From the NCBI GenBank assembly GCA_900465665.1, contig UBJO01000013.1, positions 1-64,000 of the forward strand: a DNA stretch of 64,000 nucleotides. The letters run 5' to 3'. This DNA comes from Hyphomicrobiales bacterium. GTDB taxonomy: Bacteria > Pseudomonadota > Alphaproteobacteria > Rhizobiales > Rhizobiaceae. Numbering within the stretch: the stretch's first letter is position 1; every line of letters starts with the position of its first letter. This document shows, in pieces, positions 44,289 through 52,837 of the stretch. The notes beneath the pieces were generated by a model, which worked only from the letters and a program-made list of their open reading frames with translations, did not search any database and had not been told where the DNA came from. The position numbers and the translations under genes were made by a program.

Positions 44289-45569
44289 TTATTTGAAGAC
44301 CGCGCCAGGATTATCCAAGCTGTCGGAACCTTCAAGCTTGACCGTGCCGAGATCAAGGGCTGCGATCACGCGCTGCACCGATTTCGTCTGGTCGACGAGG
44401 CCGTCGATGGCAGCCTGGACAACAGCGTTGCCCTTCTTGTTGCCCTCGGCGATCATCTGGTCGTACTTCTCGACGTTCTGGCCGCGCTTGGCCATGATCG
44501 CCATCGCCTTCAGCGTCGCGTCGAGCTTGCCCTGCATTTCCTTGTCGAGCTTCTTGTCCTTGGCGGCGACGAGATCGTGCAGCGACGGACCCTTCATCTT
44601 CGTACCGTCGACGCGGGTGTAGTTGCCCGTATAGGCGGCAGCGATGCCGACAGCGTCGTTGAGGTGCGAGTTGTAGGTGTTGTCGGAGAAGCAATCATGC
44701 TCTTCTTCCGGATCGTGCAGGATCAGGCCGAGCTTCATGCGCTCGCCGGCGAGTTCGCCATAGGAGAGCGAGCCCATGCCGGTCAGGATGGCGACGAGGC
44801 CGGCCTTCGGATCGGCTTCGACATGCTTCGTGGCTTCGCCATCCGGCTTCCAGTTGTCGGTCATTTCCTGCAGGTCGGAGACCAGAAGCGTCGATGCCGA
44901 CTTCAGGTATTCGGCGCGGCGGTCGCAATTGCCGTGCGTGCAATTCTTCAGGTCGTAATCGGTGGCCGGGCGGTTGCCGGCGCCTGGGCCGGTGCCGTTC
45001 AGGTCCTGGCCCCAGAGCAGGAATTCGATGGCGTGATAGCCGGTCGCGACATTGGCTTCCACGCCGCCGGCTTCCGCCAGCGTGCCGGAGAGGAATTCGG
45101 GCGTCAGCTTCGAAGCATCGACATCCTTGCCGTCGATCTTGATCGTCTTGTTGGCGATCACGTTGGCGACGTAAAGCGAGTTCTCGTCGCTCTCGGTGCC
45201 GTAGGAGGCGTCGACATAGTCGATCAGGCCTTCGTCGAGCGGCCAGGCGTTGACCTTGCCTTCCCAGTCATCGACGATCGGGTTGCCGAAGCGATAGACT
45301 TCCGTCTGCTGGTAGGGAACGCGAGCCTTGATCCAGGCGGCGCGCGCGGCTTCCAGCGTCTTGTCCGTCGGCTCCTTCAAGAAGGCGTCGATCGCCGCGT
45401 CGAGAGCCTTCGCCGTGGTCAGCGCGTCTTCATACTTCGCATGGCCGAGTTCGGTGTAATATTTCACAACGGCAGCAGCATCCGGGGCCGCGTAAGCGGG
45501 AATGGCGGACAGAGCGGTTGGGGCCACCGCCAGCGCCAGGGCTGCGCAGAAATTTTTGTTGAGTTTCAT
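44289..45569 (-). CDS. irpA: Imelysin/IrpA-family iron-regulated periplasmic protein
   Basis: A 426-residue exported protein with a signal peptide (~1-27). The GxHxxE metal motif is intact in VATGYHAIEFLLWGQDLNGTG. HDPEEEHDCFSDNTYNSHLN is a second conserved block rich in acidic residues and His. Imelysin proteins (ICMP, IrpA) are iron-repressed and thought to capture iron at the surface or in the periplasm. GGAGAGG precedes ATG 45569. It is first in the operon, 47 bases before the di-heme gene. A near-ICE box lies about 86 bp upstream. Confidence 0.9.
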   Translation of the reverse strand: MKLNKNFCAALALAVAPTALSAIPAYAAPDAAAVVKYYTELGHAKYEDALTTAKALDAAIDAFLKEPTDKTLEAARAAWIKARVPYQQTEVYRFGNPIVDDWEGKVNAWPLDEGLIDYVDASYGTESDENSLYVANVIANKTIKIDGKDVDASKLTPEFLSGTLAEAGGVEANVATGYHAIEFLLWGQDLNGTGPGAGNRPATDYDLKNCTHGNCDRRAEYLKSASTLLVSDLQEMTDNWKPDGEATKHVEADPKAGLVAILTGMGSLSYGELAGERMKLGLILHDPEEEHDCFSDNTYNSHLNDAVGIAAAYTGNYTRVDGTKMKGPSLHDLVAAKDKKLDKEMQGKLDATLKAMAIMAKRGQNVEKYDQMIAEGNKKGNAVVQAAIDGLVDQTKSVQRVIAALDLGTVKLEGSDSLDNPGAVFK

Positions 45570-45654
45570 GGGATCCTCTCCTGTGACGGGCATCCCGTAT
45601 GACACCCGGCGAAAATGTCTTCGCCCAAAAGCAAACTGGTGTCAAACACTCTAG

Positions 45655-45671
45655 TTTGGAATGGTTTTAAG
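45655..45671. promoter_or_regulatory. Candidate Irr-type box upstream of irpA
   Basis: TTTGGAA-TGG-TTTTAAG matches 11 of the 14 informative positions of TTTAGAA-N3-TTCTAAA. On the minus strand a TTGACA element follows about 10 bp downstream of it, so the box sits upstream of a possible promoter, as at Irr-activated genes. The -10 element is unclear. Confidence 0.3.
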
Positions 45672-45782
45672 GAAACGAATTCCGCCGAAAGGCCATGAAA
45701 TCGAAATCGAATTGCTTGGAAAATGGGCGATATATGAGTAATCACTGTGCAACTGCATAAACATTGTCCGGATTGACCGCGT

Positions 45783-46289
45783 ATGCGCCGACATCTCAAG
45801 CATTTCACCCACCGCCATGAGCCGAAGGGGACCGTTCATCTCCATCTGAAATCCGGCATCGGCGCCATGATCGGTATGGCCTCGGTCGGCGCGCTCACCG
45901 TTTTCACCGGCATTCCGCTGCTGATCGCGCCCTTTGGCGCCACGGCGGTTCTGATCTTCGGTCAGCCGAAGAGCCCGCTCGCGCAGCCGGCCAATGTCAT
46001 CGGCGGCTACCTTCTGGCGGCGCTGATCGGCGGCCTGGCGGTCTTCCTGTTTCCGGGGCTTTGGTGGGTCGGCGCGATCGCTGTCGGGCTGACGATCGCC
46101 GGCATGCTGATGCTGCGCGTCACCCATCCGCCGGCCGGCGCCGTGCCGCTGGTGGCGTTCGGCTCGCATATGGGCGGACCGATGCTGTTTCTGATCGTCG
46201 GTTTCGGCAGCGCGCTGCTGATCGCGATTGCAGTGCTGCATCACTTCATCCCGCCGCGGCATCAATATCCGCTGCGGGCGCCCAACTGA
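45783..46289 (+). CDS. HPP-family membrane protein
   Basis: A 168-residue inner membrane protein with four hydrophobic segments, carrying the family signature VTHPPAGAVPLVAFGSH. An N-terminal His-rich stretch (RRHLKHFTHRHEP) precedes the first helix. Some HPP proteins have been linked to nitrite transport, but the substrate here is not known. It is divergent from irpA, so it could share the iron-responsive intergenic region, though nothing proves this. Confidence 0.87.
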   Translation: MRRHLKHFTHRHEPKGTVHLHLKSGIGAMIGMASVGALTVFTGIPLLIAPFGATAVLIFGQPKSPLAQPANVIGGYLLAALIGGLAVFLFPGLWWVGAIAVGLTIAGMLMLRVTHPPAGAVPLVAFGSHMGGPMLFLIVGFGSALLIAIAVLHHFIPPRHQYPLRAPN

Positions 46290-46304
46290 TCCCGGCTTTT
46301 TGAA

Positions 46305-47594
46305 TTAGCTCTTGCGCTTCATCCGGCAGAAGAAGAAGCCATCCGTGTCGGTCGATGCGGGCGTCAGCGTAATTGTCTGGCCGTCCGACGAGCGCGGATG
46401 CGGGCTATCCTTGCCGAACAGCTGATCCCAGCCCTCAAGCGCACCCGAGATCTCGAACTCCGGATTGGCGGCGGTAAACGCGCGCACCTGCTGCTCGTTC
46501 TCCTGTGGCAGCACCGAGCAGGTCACATAGATCAACTCGCCGCCGGGGCGCACATAGGCGCTCGCTTGGCTCAGTGCGTCCTGCTGCTGGGCGGTGCGCT
46601 CGTCGAGGTTCTTGGCCGTCAGGCGCCATTTGGTGTCCGGGCGTCGGCGCCATGTGCCGGTTCCCGTGCAGGGCGCGTCGACCAGCACCTTGTCGCAACG
46701 ATCCTCGAGGTTCTTCAGCGCCTTCGGATTGTCGTGCACCTGAACGTTTCGGGTGCCGGCGCGCTTCAGCCGTTCGATGATCGGCGCCAGCCGCTTGCGG
46801 TCGGCGTCATAGGCGTGAACCTGGCCCTTGTTGTGCATCGCAGCCGACATGGCGAGCGTCTTGCCGCCGCCGCCGGCGCAGTAGTCGAGCACCTGCTCGC
46901 CATCCTGGGGCAGCACGAGATCGGCCACGATCTGCGATCCCTCGTCCTGAACCTCGAACCAACCTTTTTGGAACGAAAGCTCCGCTGTCACGTTGGGAAG
47001 ACGAGAGGCTCCTTCGCCCGCGGCAATCCGGATGCCGTAGCGCGCGATGCTGGCCTCCTGCGCGCCTGATCTTTCGAGCGCCTTGACGGCCTTTTCGCGG
47101 GTGGCCTTCAGGATGTTCGCACGGAGATCGAGCGTCGGTCGCTCGGCGAGCGCCTGTGCTTCCCTCAGCCAGGTGTCGCCGAAGGATTTTTCGAAGGTGG
47201 GCTGTATCCACTCCGGGATATCGCCCTGAATATGGGAAGGAGCGTCCTTGAGATCACGGGAGTGAAAGGCCGAAAGCGTTGCCTCAGAGAGTGCTGCCGG
47301 CGCGAACTTGTCATCTGCAAGCTCGGCGGCAAGCGTCTCGGGCGTAAAGCCCCACTGGCGGAACATGACGGCATGGGCGATTGCCGATGCGCTGTCGTCG
47401 TCCATCAGCCAGGCGTGCGAGAGGCGCATGCGAAGCGCGTCGTAGACGATGTTGCCGATCGCGGCGCGGTCGCCGGAACCGGCGAACCGATGCGCGAGCC
47501 CCCAATCCTTGAGAGCATCGGCGACAGGCCGTCTGCGGGCATCGATGTCTTCAAGAACCGAAATCGCCCCTTCGAGCCTACCGCCCAATCGCAT
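46305..47594 (-). CDS. RsmB/NOP-family RNA (cytosine-5) methyltransferase
   Basis: A 429-residue RNA m5C methyltransferase. An N-terminal NusB-like helical region (~1-130) is followed by the Rossmann core: VLDYCAGGGGKTLAMSAAM (motif I), KVLVDAPCTGTGTWRRRPD (motif IV, Cys) and GGELIYVTCSVLPQENEQQV (motif VI, catalytic Cys). It is the usual alphaproteobacterial RsmB-like protein and probably acts on 16S rRNA; the exact base is not proven. It converges with the HPP gene. Confidence 0.92.
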   Translation of the reverse strand: MRLGGRLEGAISVLEDIDARRRPVADALKDWGLAHRFAGSGDRAAIGNIVYDALRMRLSHAWLMDDDSASAIAHAVMFRQWGFTPETLAAELADDKFAPAALSEATLSAFHSRDLKDAPSHIQGDIPEWIQPTFEKSFGDTWLREAQALAERPTLDLRANILKATREKAVKALERSGAQEASIARYGIRIAAGEGASRLPNVTAELSFQKGWFEVQDEGSQIVADLVLPQDGEQVLDYCAGGGGKTLAMSAAMHNKGQVHAYDADRKRLAPIIERLKRAGTRNVQVHDNPKALKNLEDRCDKVLVDAPCTGTGTWRRRPDTKWRLTAKNLDERTAQQQDALSQASAYVRPGGELIYVTCSVLPQENEQQVRAFTAANPEFEISGALEGWDQLFGKDSPHPRSSDGQTITLTPASTDTDGFFFCRMKRKS

Positions 47595-47756
47595 TCACAA
47601 CGCTCCTATTGCCTGGATCAATGCCGGACCCTTTAAGGGCCGGCGGCTTGTGAACGATCCGCAGGAAGCGCGACAGACGCAGCGGATGGTACACAAGTCT
47701 CAACCGCGTGGTATCCGCGATTGGCGGCAAGAGCAAGCGGTGGCTTATATCAGGTG

Positions 47757-48119
47757 TTAGCCGATCACTTCGTAGCAGACCTTGGCGGTGCCGGTGCTGA
47801 CCATGCCGATGTTGCTGGCGGCTGCACGGGAAAGATCGAGAACGCGGCCGCGGATGAAAGGACCACGATCGTTGATGCGGACGACGACGCTGCGGCCGTT
47901 GTTGCGGTTGGTGACCTTGACCTTGGTGCCGAAAGCGAGCGAGCGGTGCGCGGCAGTATTGATGGTCGGGTTCATGCGTTCGCCGGAAGCGGTTTTGGAG
48001 TGAAGTGCGTACCACGACGCGCCACCACAACCATTTGCAGCAAAACCTTCCATCGGAAGGATCGTAGAACAGGCTGCTATAGCTGTGACGGCGATAATAG
48101 AACGGCAAATTTTCTTCAA
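47757..48119 (-). CDS. RlpA-like double-psi beta-barrel protein
   Basis: A 120-residue exported protein with a signal peptide (~1-28) and one double-psi beta-barrel domain: [40 protein letters not shown] and [20 protein letters not shown]. It lacks the SPOR domain of full-length RlpA, so it is a short member. Related proteins are septal lytic transglycosylases that cut naked glycan strands; the catalytic Asp in NDRGPF is present. It is probably monocistronic. Confidence 0.9.
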   Translation of the reverse strand: MKKICRSIIAVTAIAACSTILPMEGFAANGCGGASWYALHSKTASGERMNPTINTAAHRSLAFGTKVKVTNRNNGRSVVVRINDRGPFIRGRVLDLSRAAASNIGMVSTGTAKVCYEVIG

Positions 48120-48525
48120 AACGGGGTGTCCCTCAACTGTTAAACCTACGCCTTGTGGGCGGCGGGGGCTTAAACCGGTCGAAAAGTGGCAGAAAAGTGC
48201 CCCGAATGGTCACGGAGTGTTACACATTGAAATATATGTGATGAGCCGGCAAAATGATTCGAACCGTCGTCAAGCGGTTTCGAATGAAAAAAGCGCAATT
48301 GAATCAAGTAAAATTAGAACTTTTTTTGCGGGAAGCCGTTGACGACTCCCGCGATCACAAAAATCACGAAAATAATTTTGCGCAAGCGTCATAATTCTCG
48401 CCCCATTTGGGCAATTTCCAAGGCTTCCGCCCAAATTTTGCGCCAAATTTTAACGAAATCTGCCTGGAGTAGGAATTTCCTACCATTTCATCGCATGCGA
48501 TATGGCGATATCAGGGGCGTCTAAG
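48120..48525. other. AT-rich intergenic region with two hairpins
   Basis: No gene is evident in these 406 bases. The region is much richer in A+T than the rest. It has a 10-bp hairpin with one bulge at 48257-48285 (ATTCGAACCG paired with CGGTTTCGAAT) and an 8-bp stem at 48405-48412/48429-48436 (ATTTGGGC paired with GCCCAAAT). It should contain the promoter of the RlpA-like gene; a small RNA is possible. Confidence 0.4.
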
Positions 48526-49398
48526 TCAGCCCCGCCAGGCCTCGTTCTGCAACAACTGCGCGAGTGATTGTGGGTAGGTGGGGAAAGCGAAGGTAAAGCC
48601 GGCGGCCTTCAGCTTGGCGTTCGAAACGCGCTTGTTCTCGCCGTAAAAGGAGCGCGCCATCGGCGTCAGTTCGGCGGTTTCGAAGGCCTGTTCCGGCGGC
48701 GGCTCGACACCCATCAGGCGGGCCGCCTCGACGATGACGTCCTGCGGCGGGCCGGGGCGGTCGTCGGTGACATTATAGATGCCGCCAAGTTTATGCTCGG
48801 AAAGAAAGCGCGCGCTGGCGCCGATATCCTCGACGCGGATGCGGTTGAACACCTGATCCTTCTTGATCAGCCGCCGCGCCGTGCCACGCGCCAGATTGAC
48901 GAAGGCATTGCGGCCCGGTCCGTAGATACCGGACAGGCGCAGCACGGCTGCGGGAATGCCGATCCGCTCGCCGATCGCAATCCACGCCGCCTCTGCCTCC
49001 AGCCGTTCCTTCGAACGACCCGAGACCGGCACGCACGGCGTCTCCTCGCTCACCCATTCGCCCTTGTGGTCGCCGTACACACCGACCGTCGAGAGATAGC
49101 CGATCCAGGAAAGCTCAGGCATGAGCGTCTCGATGCGCTCACCGGCGAGCTTCAGCAGCGGATCGCCCGCCTCGCGTGGCGCGATCGATTGCACCAGATG
49201 CGTGGCCGAGCGCATGGCGTCGACAAGCGTCGCGTCGAGCGTCTCGCCGTCAAACACGAAGGCCTCGATACCCTGCGCTCTCAGCGCGGCTGCCTTCTCT
49301 TCCGAGCGCGTCGTGCCGGAAATGCGGAAACCCTCGGCCATGAATGCCTTGGCGATTGCCGTGCCGGAATAGCCGCAACCGAAAATCACAAGATGCAT
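48526..49398 (-). CDS. NAD-dependent epimerase/dehydratase-like SDR protein
   Basis: A 290-residue atypical short-chain dehydrogenase of the YeeZ-like group. The nucleotide-binding start is LVIFGCGYSGTAIAKAFMAE, and YLSTVGVYGDHKGEWV with LRLSGIYGPGRNAFVNLARG follow. The usual Tyr-x3-Lys catalytic pair is not clear, so it may be regulatory or act on an unusual substrate. Its ATG overlaps the queG stop by one base, indicating co-translation. Confidence 0.85.
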   Translation of the reverse strand: MHLVIFGCGYSGTAIAKAFMAEGFRISGTTRSEEKAAALRAQGIEAFVFDGETLDATLVDAMRSATHLVQSIAPREAGDPLLKLAGERIETLMPELSWIGYLSTVGVYGDHKGEWVSEETPCVPVSGRSKERLEAEAAWIAIGERIGIPAAVLRLSGIYGPGRNAFVNLARGTARRLIKKDQVFNRIRVEDIGASARFLSEHKLGGIYNVTDDRPGPPQDVIVEAARLMGVEPPPEQAFETAELTPMARSFYGENKRVSNAKLKAAGFTFAFPTYPQSLAQLLQNEAWRG

Positions 49399-50558
49399 CA
49401 CGTCGCTCCCGCCAGTCTCCATTCGTTCAGCACATCGCTGTCCGACTCATCCTGGGGCCTTTGTGCCGCAAAGCGCTTAAATTCGCCAGCCTCCATCAGC
49501 CGCGACAGTGCCCATACCGCCATGGCGCGGACGACAGGCGAGGCATCGGCGGCAAGCGAAAGGCAGGCATCGAGAAACTGGCGGTCGCCGGAATTGCCGG
49601 CCGCGATCAGCACATTGCGCACGAAGCGGTCGCGGCCGATGCGCTTGACCGGAGAGCCGCTGAAGAAGCTGCGGAAGGTGGGATCGTCGAGCGAAAGCAG
49701 CGCGGCGATATCCGGCTCCTGCAGATCCTCGCGCGCCTTCAGTTTCATTTCGGAAGCAGCGCTTGCGAACTTGTTCCAGGGACAGGCCGCGAGACAGTCG
49801 TCGCAGCCATAGATGCGGTTGCCGATCAGCGGCCGGATGGCGGGATCGATCGGCCCCTTGTGCTCGATTGTCAGATAGGAAATGCAGCGCCGCGCGTCGA
49901 TCTGGTAGGGCGCCGGGAAAGCGGCCGTCGGGCAGGCGTCGAGACAGGCGCCGCACGAGCCGCAATGATCGATCTCGGGCGCGTCGATCAAGAGGTCTGC
50001 CGTGGTGAACATCGAGCCGAGAAACAGCCAGGAGCCATGCGCGCGGCTGACGAGATTGGTGTGCTTGCCCTGCCAGCCGAGCCCGGCTGCCGCCGCCAGC
50101 GGTTTTTCCATGACGGGGGCCGTATCGACGAACACCTTCACGTCTTCACCGGCGCGCGCCGCAAACCGCGTGGCGATCTCTTTCAGCCGGCCCTTGATGA
50201 TGTCGTGATAATCGCGGTTGCGCGCATAGACAGAGATCGCCGCCTTGTCCGGCTTCTCGAGAATGCCGCGCGGGTCTTCCTCGGGCCCGTAATTCATCGC
50301 GAAGACGACGACCGACTTCACGTCGCTCCACAGCGTGCGCGGATCGCCGCGCCGCTCGCGCGTCTCGGCCATCCACTCCATCGTCCCGTGCCTGCCGGCA
50401 TCGATGAACTCACCGAGACGTTCCTTCGCCTCGGGAATGCTGTCCGGCCGCGTGATCCGACAGAGATCGAAGCCGAGCGCCTGCGCTTCCGCCTTGACGA
50501 AGGTGGTCAGCGTCTCTCTACGTTTGTCTTCCTTGGTCTGTGCGGATCGTTCGGGCAT
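49398..50558 (-). CDS. queG: Epoxyqueuosine reductase
   Basis: A 386-residue cobalamin-dependent enzyme for the last step of queuosine synthesis on tRNA. The N-terminal DUF1730 domain (~50-140) has [16 protein letters not shown] and [13 protein letters not shown]. Two [4Fe-4S] clusters are bound by [16 protein letters not shown] and [15 protein letters not shown], and the C-terminal HEAT-like region follows. ATG 50558 is used; upstream frame overlaps the GST gene. It lies 11 bases after the GST gene. Confidence 0.96.
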   Translation of the reverse strand: MPERSAQTKEDKRRETLTTFVKAEAQALGFDLCRITRPDSIPEAKERLGEFIDAGRHGTMEWMAETRERRGDPRTLWSDVKSVVVFAMNYGPEEDPRGILEKPDKAAISVYARNRDYHDIIKGRLKEIATRFAARAGEDVKVFVDTAPVMEKPLAAAAGLGWQGKHTNLVSRAHGSWLFLGSMFTTADLLIDAPEIDHCGSCGACLDACPTAAFPAPYQIDARRCISYLTIEHKGPIDPAIRPLIGNRIYGCDDCLAACPWNKFASAASEMKLKAREDLQEPDIAALLSLDDPTFRSFFSGSPVKRIGRDRFVRNVLIAAGNSGDRQFLDACLSLAADASPVVRAMAVWALSRLMEAGEFKRFAAQRPQDESDSDVLNEWRLAGAT

Positions 50559-50569
50559 GAGAGGCCCCG

Positions 50570-51262
50570 TCAGAAATCCAGGTCGGCGTAATGCGAAACA
50601 GGGGTCAGGCCGCGCACGCGCTCGGTGAGCAGCGGGCGGAAGGACGGGCGCGACTTGATGCGCTGGTACCACTCTTTGACGAGCGGCGATTCCGTCCAGT
50701 CGATCTCGCCGAGATAATCGAGAATGGAGACGGAAGACGCAGCCGCCAGATCGGCATAGCTCATCCGGTCGCCCGCCAGCCACTGGCGCGAGCCGGAGAG
50801 CCACGTCAGGTATTTCATGTGCTGGCGGATATTGGCGCGCGCCGTGCGCAGGATCTTCGAATCCGGTGCGCCGCCGCCCTGGTCGGCCGTCATCTGCAGC
50901 TTGTAGACGCGCTCGCGCGCCAGCGGCCGGGTCACGTCGGTTTCCATCTTGACCATGAACCACTCGGTCAGCCGCCGGATTTCGGCGCGCTGGAACGGGT
51001 CTTCGGCCAGTAGTCGGCGATCGCGCTTCAGCACACCGTGCGTCTCGTCGAGATATTCGGAGATCACGGTGGACCCACAGAGCGCGCGCATGCTGTCGTC
51101 GACATAGACGGGCAGCGTGCCGGCCGGGTTGAGCGCCAGGAAATCCCGGCGCTTCTCCCAGGTCTGCTCTTCGATCAGGTCTGCCTGATAGCCATACTCC
51201 GTCAGGATCAACCGGACGAAGCGTGATGCGGATGACATGGGGTGATGATAGAGCGTGGGCAT
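50570..51262 (-). CDS. Glutathione S-transferase
   Basis: A 230-residue GST. The N-terminal thioredoxin-like domain is [20 protein letters not shown], with [20 protein letters not shown] (cis-Pro) and the glutathione-binding Glu-Ser replaced by [12 protein letters not shown]. The all-helical C-terminal domain (~95-220) includes [20 protein letters not shown], with the N-capping box. The electrophilic substrate is not known. It is in an operon with queG and the SDR gene. Confidence 0.92.
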   Translation of the reverse strand: MPTLYHHPMSSASRFVRLILTEYGYQADLIEEQTWEKRRDFLALNPAGTLPVYVDDSMRALCGSTVISEYLDETHGVLKRDRRLLAEDPFQRAEIRRLTEWFMVKMETDVTRPLARERVYKLQMTADQGGGAPDSKILRTARANIRQHMKYLTWLSGSRQWLAGDRMSYADLAAASSVSILDYLGEIDWTESPLVKEWYQRIKSRPSFRPLLTERVRGLTPVSHYADLDF

Positions 51263-51544
51263 CGAGACTCGGATTTTTGGATGGCTGGGGGTGCACGTCG
51301 CATGGACGCGATGATTATAGCGCCCTAGTCATGACTCATTCGTTGAAGCTATAGAAGTTTGGCCCCTCCAACACAAGCGAGTCGGGCCGCCCGTAACCCT
51401 GACGAAGGAAATCGACCTCGCCCAAAAATCGCCGACAACCGATCAGAGGTTCTCGTCGCATCCTCGTCTGGTGAAAATTGGTGTCGTTCCCCCAGCGGCA
51501 CAGCGCAATTCCCGTCTGACCGAACCCCGAAACGGAGACAATTG

Positions 51545-52342
51545 ATGGATTACATAAACGCGATAATCCTAGGCATAGTCGAAGGCATTACCGAGTTTCT
51601 ACCGATTTCAAGCACCGGCCACCTCATCATTGCCGAGCAATGGCTCGGCCACCGGTCTGATCTTTTCAACATCGTCATTCAGGCGGGCGCCATCCTCGCC
51701 GTCACCATCATCTACTGGCGCCGTATCATGACGCTTCTGCTCGGCTGGCAGGATCCCGCCAACCGTTCCTATCTCTTCAAGCTTATCCTTGCCTTCCTGA
51801 TCACCGCCGTCCTCGGCCTGATCGTCAAGAAGCTCGGCTTCGAGCTCCCCAGCACGGCCACCCCGATCGCCTGGGCGCTGATCATCGGCGGTATCTGGAT
51901 GATGGTTGCCGAATGGCTTGCCGCCCGCCGTCCGCCGCACAAGGAAATCACCTGGCTGGTCGCCATCCTGGTTGGTATCGCGCAGGTCGTCGCCGGCGTG
52001 TTTCCGGGCACCTCGCGTTCGGCGTCCACGATCTTCGTCGCCATGCTTGCTGGCACCGGCAACCGCGCGGCCGCCACGGAATTCGCCTTCCTGGTCGGTA
52101 TCCCGACCATGTATGCGGCAAGCGCCTATGAATTGCTGAAGACGTTCAAGGATGGTGGCGCGGCCAATGAAGACTGGACCGCTCTCGGCATCGCCTTCGT
52201 CGTTTCGACGATCGTTGCCTTCGTCGCCGTCAAGTGGCTGCTCTCCTATATCCAGAGCAACAAGTTCACGGCCTTCGCAATCTACCGCATCATTCTCGGC
52301 GCCATTCTTCTCGGCATGGCATCGGTCGGTATGATCGCCTGA
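51545..52342 (+). CDS. uppP: Undecaprenyl-diphosphatase (BacA)
   Basis: A 265-residue inner membrane enzyme that recycles undecaprenyl pyrophosphate for peptidoglycan and polysaccharide synthesis; overexpression gives bacitracin resistance. The two signatures are GIVEGITEFLPISSTGHLII (residues ~10-29) and VFPGTSRSASTIFVAMLAGT. About eight membrane helices are visible. CGGAGACAATTG precedes ATG 51545; the longer frame upstream is non-coding. A strong terminator follows. Confidence 0.96.
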   Translation: MDYINAIILGIVEGITEFLPISSTGHLIIAEQWLGHRSDLFNIVIQAGAILAVTIIYWRRIMTLLLGWQDPANRSYLFKLILAFLITAVLGLIVKKLGFELPSTATPIAWALIIGGIWMMVAEWLAARRPPHKEITWLVAILVGIAQVVAGVFPGTSRSASTIFVAMLAGTGNRAAATEFAFLVGIPTMYAASAYELLKTFKDGGAANEDWTALGIAFVVSTIVAFVAVKWLLSYIQSNKFTAFAIYRIILGAILLGMASVGMIA

Positions 52343-52372
52343 TCGGGAAGCAAAGCTCCCCGACCAAAAAAG

Positions 52373-52405
52373 AAACCGGCGTCTTGGGGCGCCGGTTTTT
52401 CTTTT
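52373..52405 (+). terminator. Intrinsic terminator of uppP
   Basis: A perfect 9-bp stem (52373-52381 with 52390-52398) with an 8-base loop is followed by TTTTTCTTTT. It lies 30 bases after the uppP stop codon. Confidence 0.88.
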
Positions 52406-52553
52406 ACCTGAGAGCTGCGGTTTCGCAGGGATCGACGCCGTAGGCCGGCGAGCATTCGCCCTTCACGGCAGCGACCGAACCGGGCGCCACGAAAGAACCA
52501 GCCAGAATCACCAGCGCCGCGGAAGCAAAAAGCAGCGCAATTGACCTACCCAT
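52404..52553 (-). CDS. Small exported peptide (49 aa), hypothetical
   Basis: A 49-residue frame with a clear signal peptide (GRSIALLFASAALVILAGSF, then VAPGSVAA) and a short mature part with two Cys (VKGECSPAYGVDPCETAALR). AAAGG lies eleven bases before ATG 52553. The stop falls at the edge of the uppP terminator. Hydrophobic core, cleavage site and paired Cys support a real gene of the small rhizobial exported type. Function unknown. Confidence 0.5.
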   Translation of the reverse strand: MGRSIALLFASAALVILAGSFVAPGSVAAVKGECSPAYGVDPCETAALR

Positions 52554-52782
52554 CGAAGTAACCTTTCAAGTCGTTTGAGCGCGCCTGTTTGAGGCGCTGA
52601 GTCCAAGCACAGACGCGCGGGGTGTGTAGTCAGAGGAATGGGAAATAGCAATAAATGTTCCTGCTAAATTTCCTGTTAATTCCGCTAAACTTTTCATGCG
52701 ACTTTTATGCAACGCCCGGCGGTGCATAATCCTGCAAAAGCTGGTGGTTCAGCCTGTTTTTTAGCCCCTGCCTCGAAAAGCG

Positions 52783-52815
52783 CAACGCCGCCCGCGGGGT
52801 CCGCGGGCGGCGTTG
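52783..52815 (-). terminator. Intrinsic terminator of the NDUFA9-like gene
   Basis: A perfect 15-bp stem (52783-52797 with 52801-52815) with a 3-base loop. On the minus strand it is followed by CGCTTTT. It lies about 22 bases beyond the stop of the minus-strand gene. Confidence 0.8.
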
Positions 52816-52837
52816 TCGTTAAGAAAATCGGCGTAGC

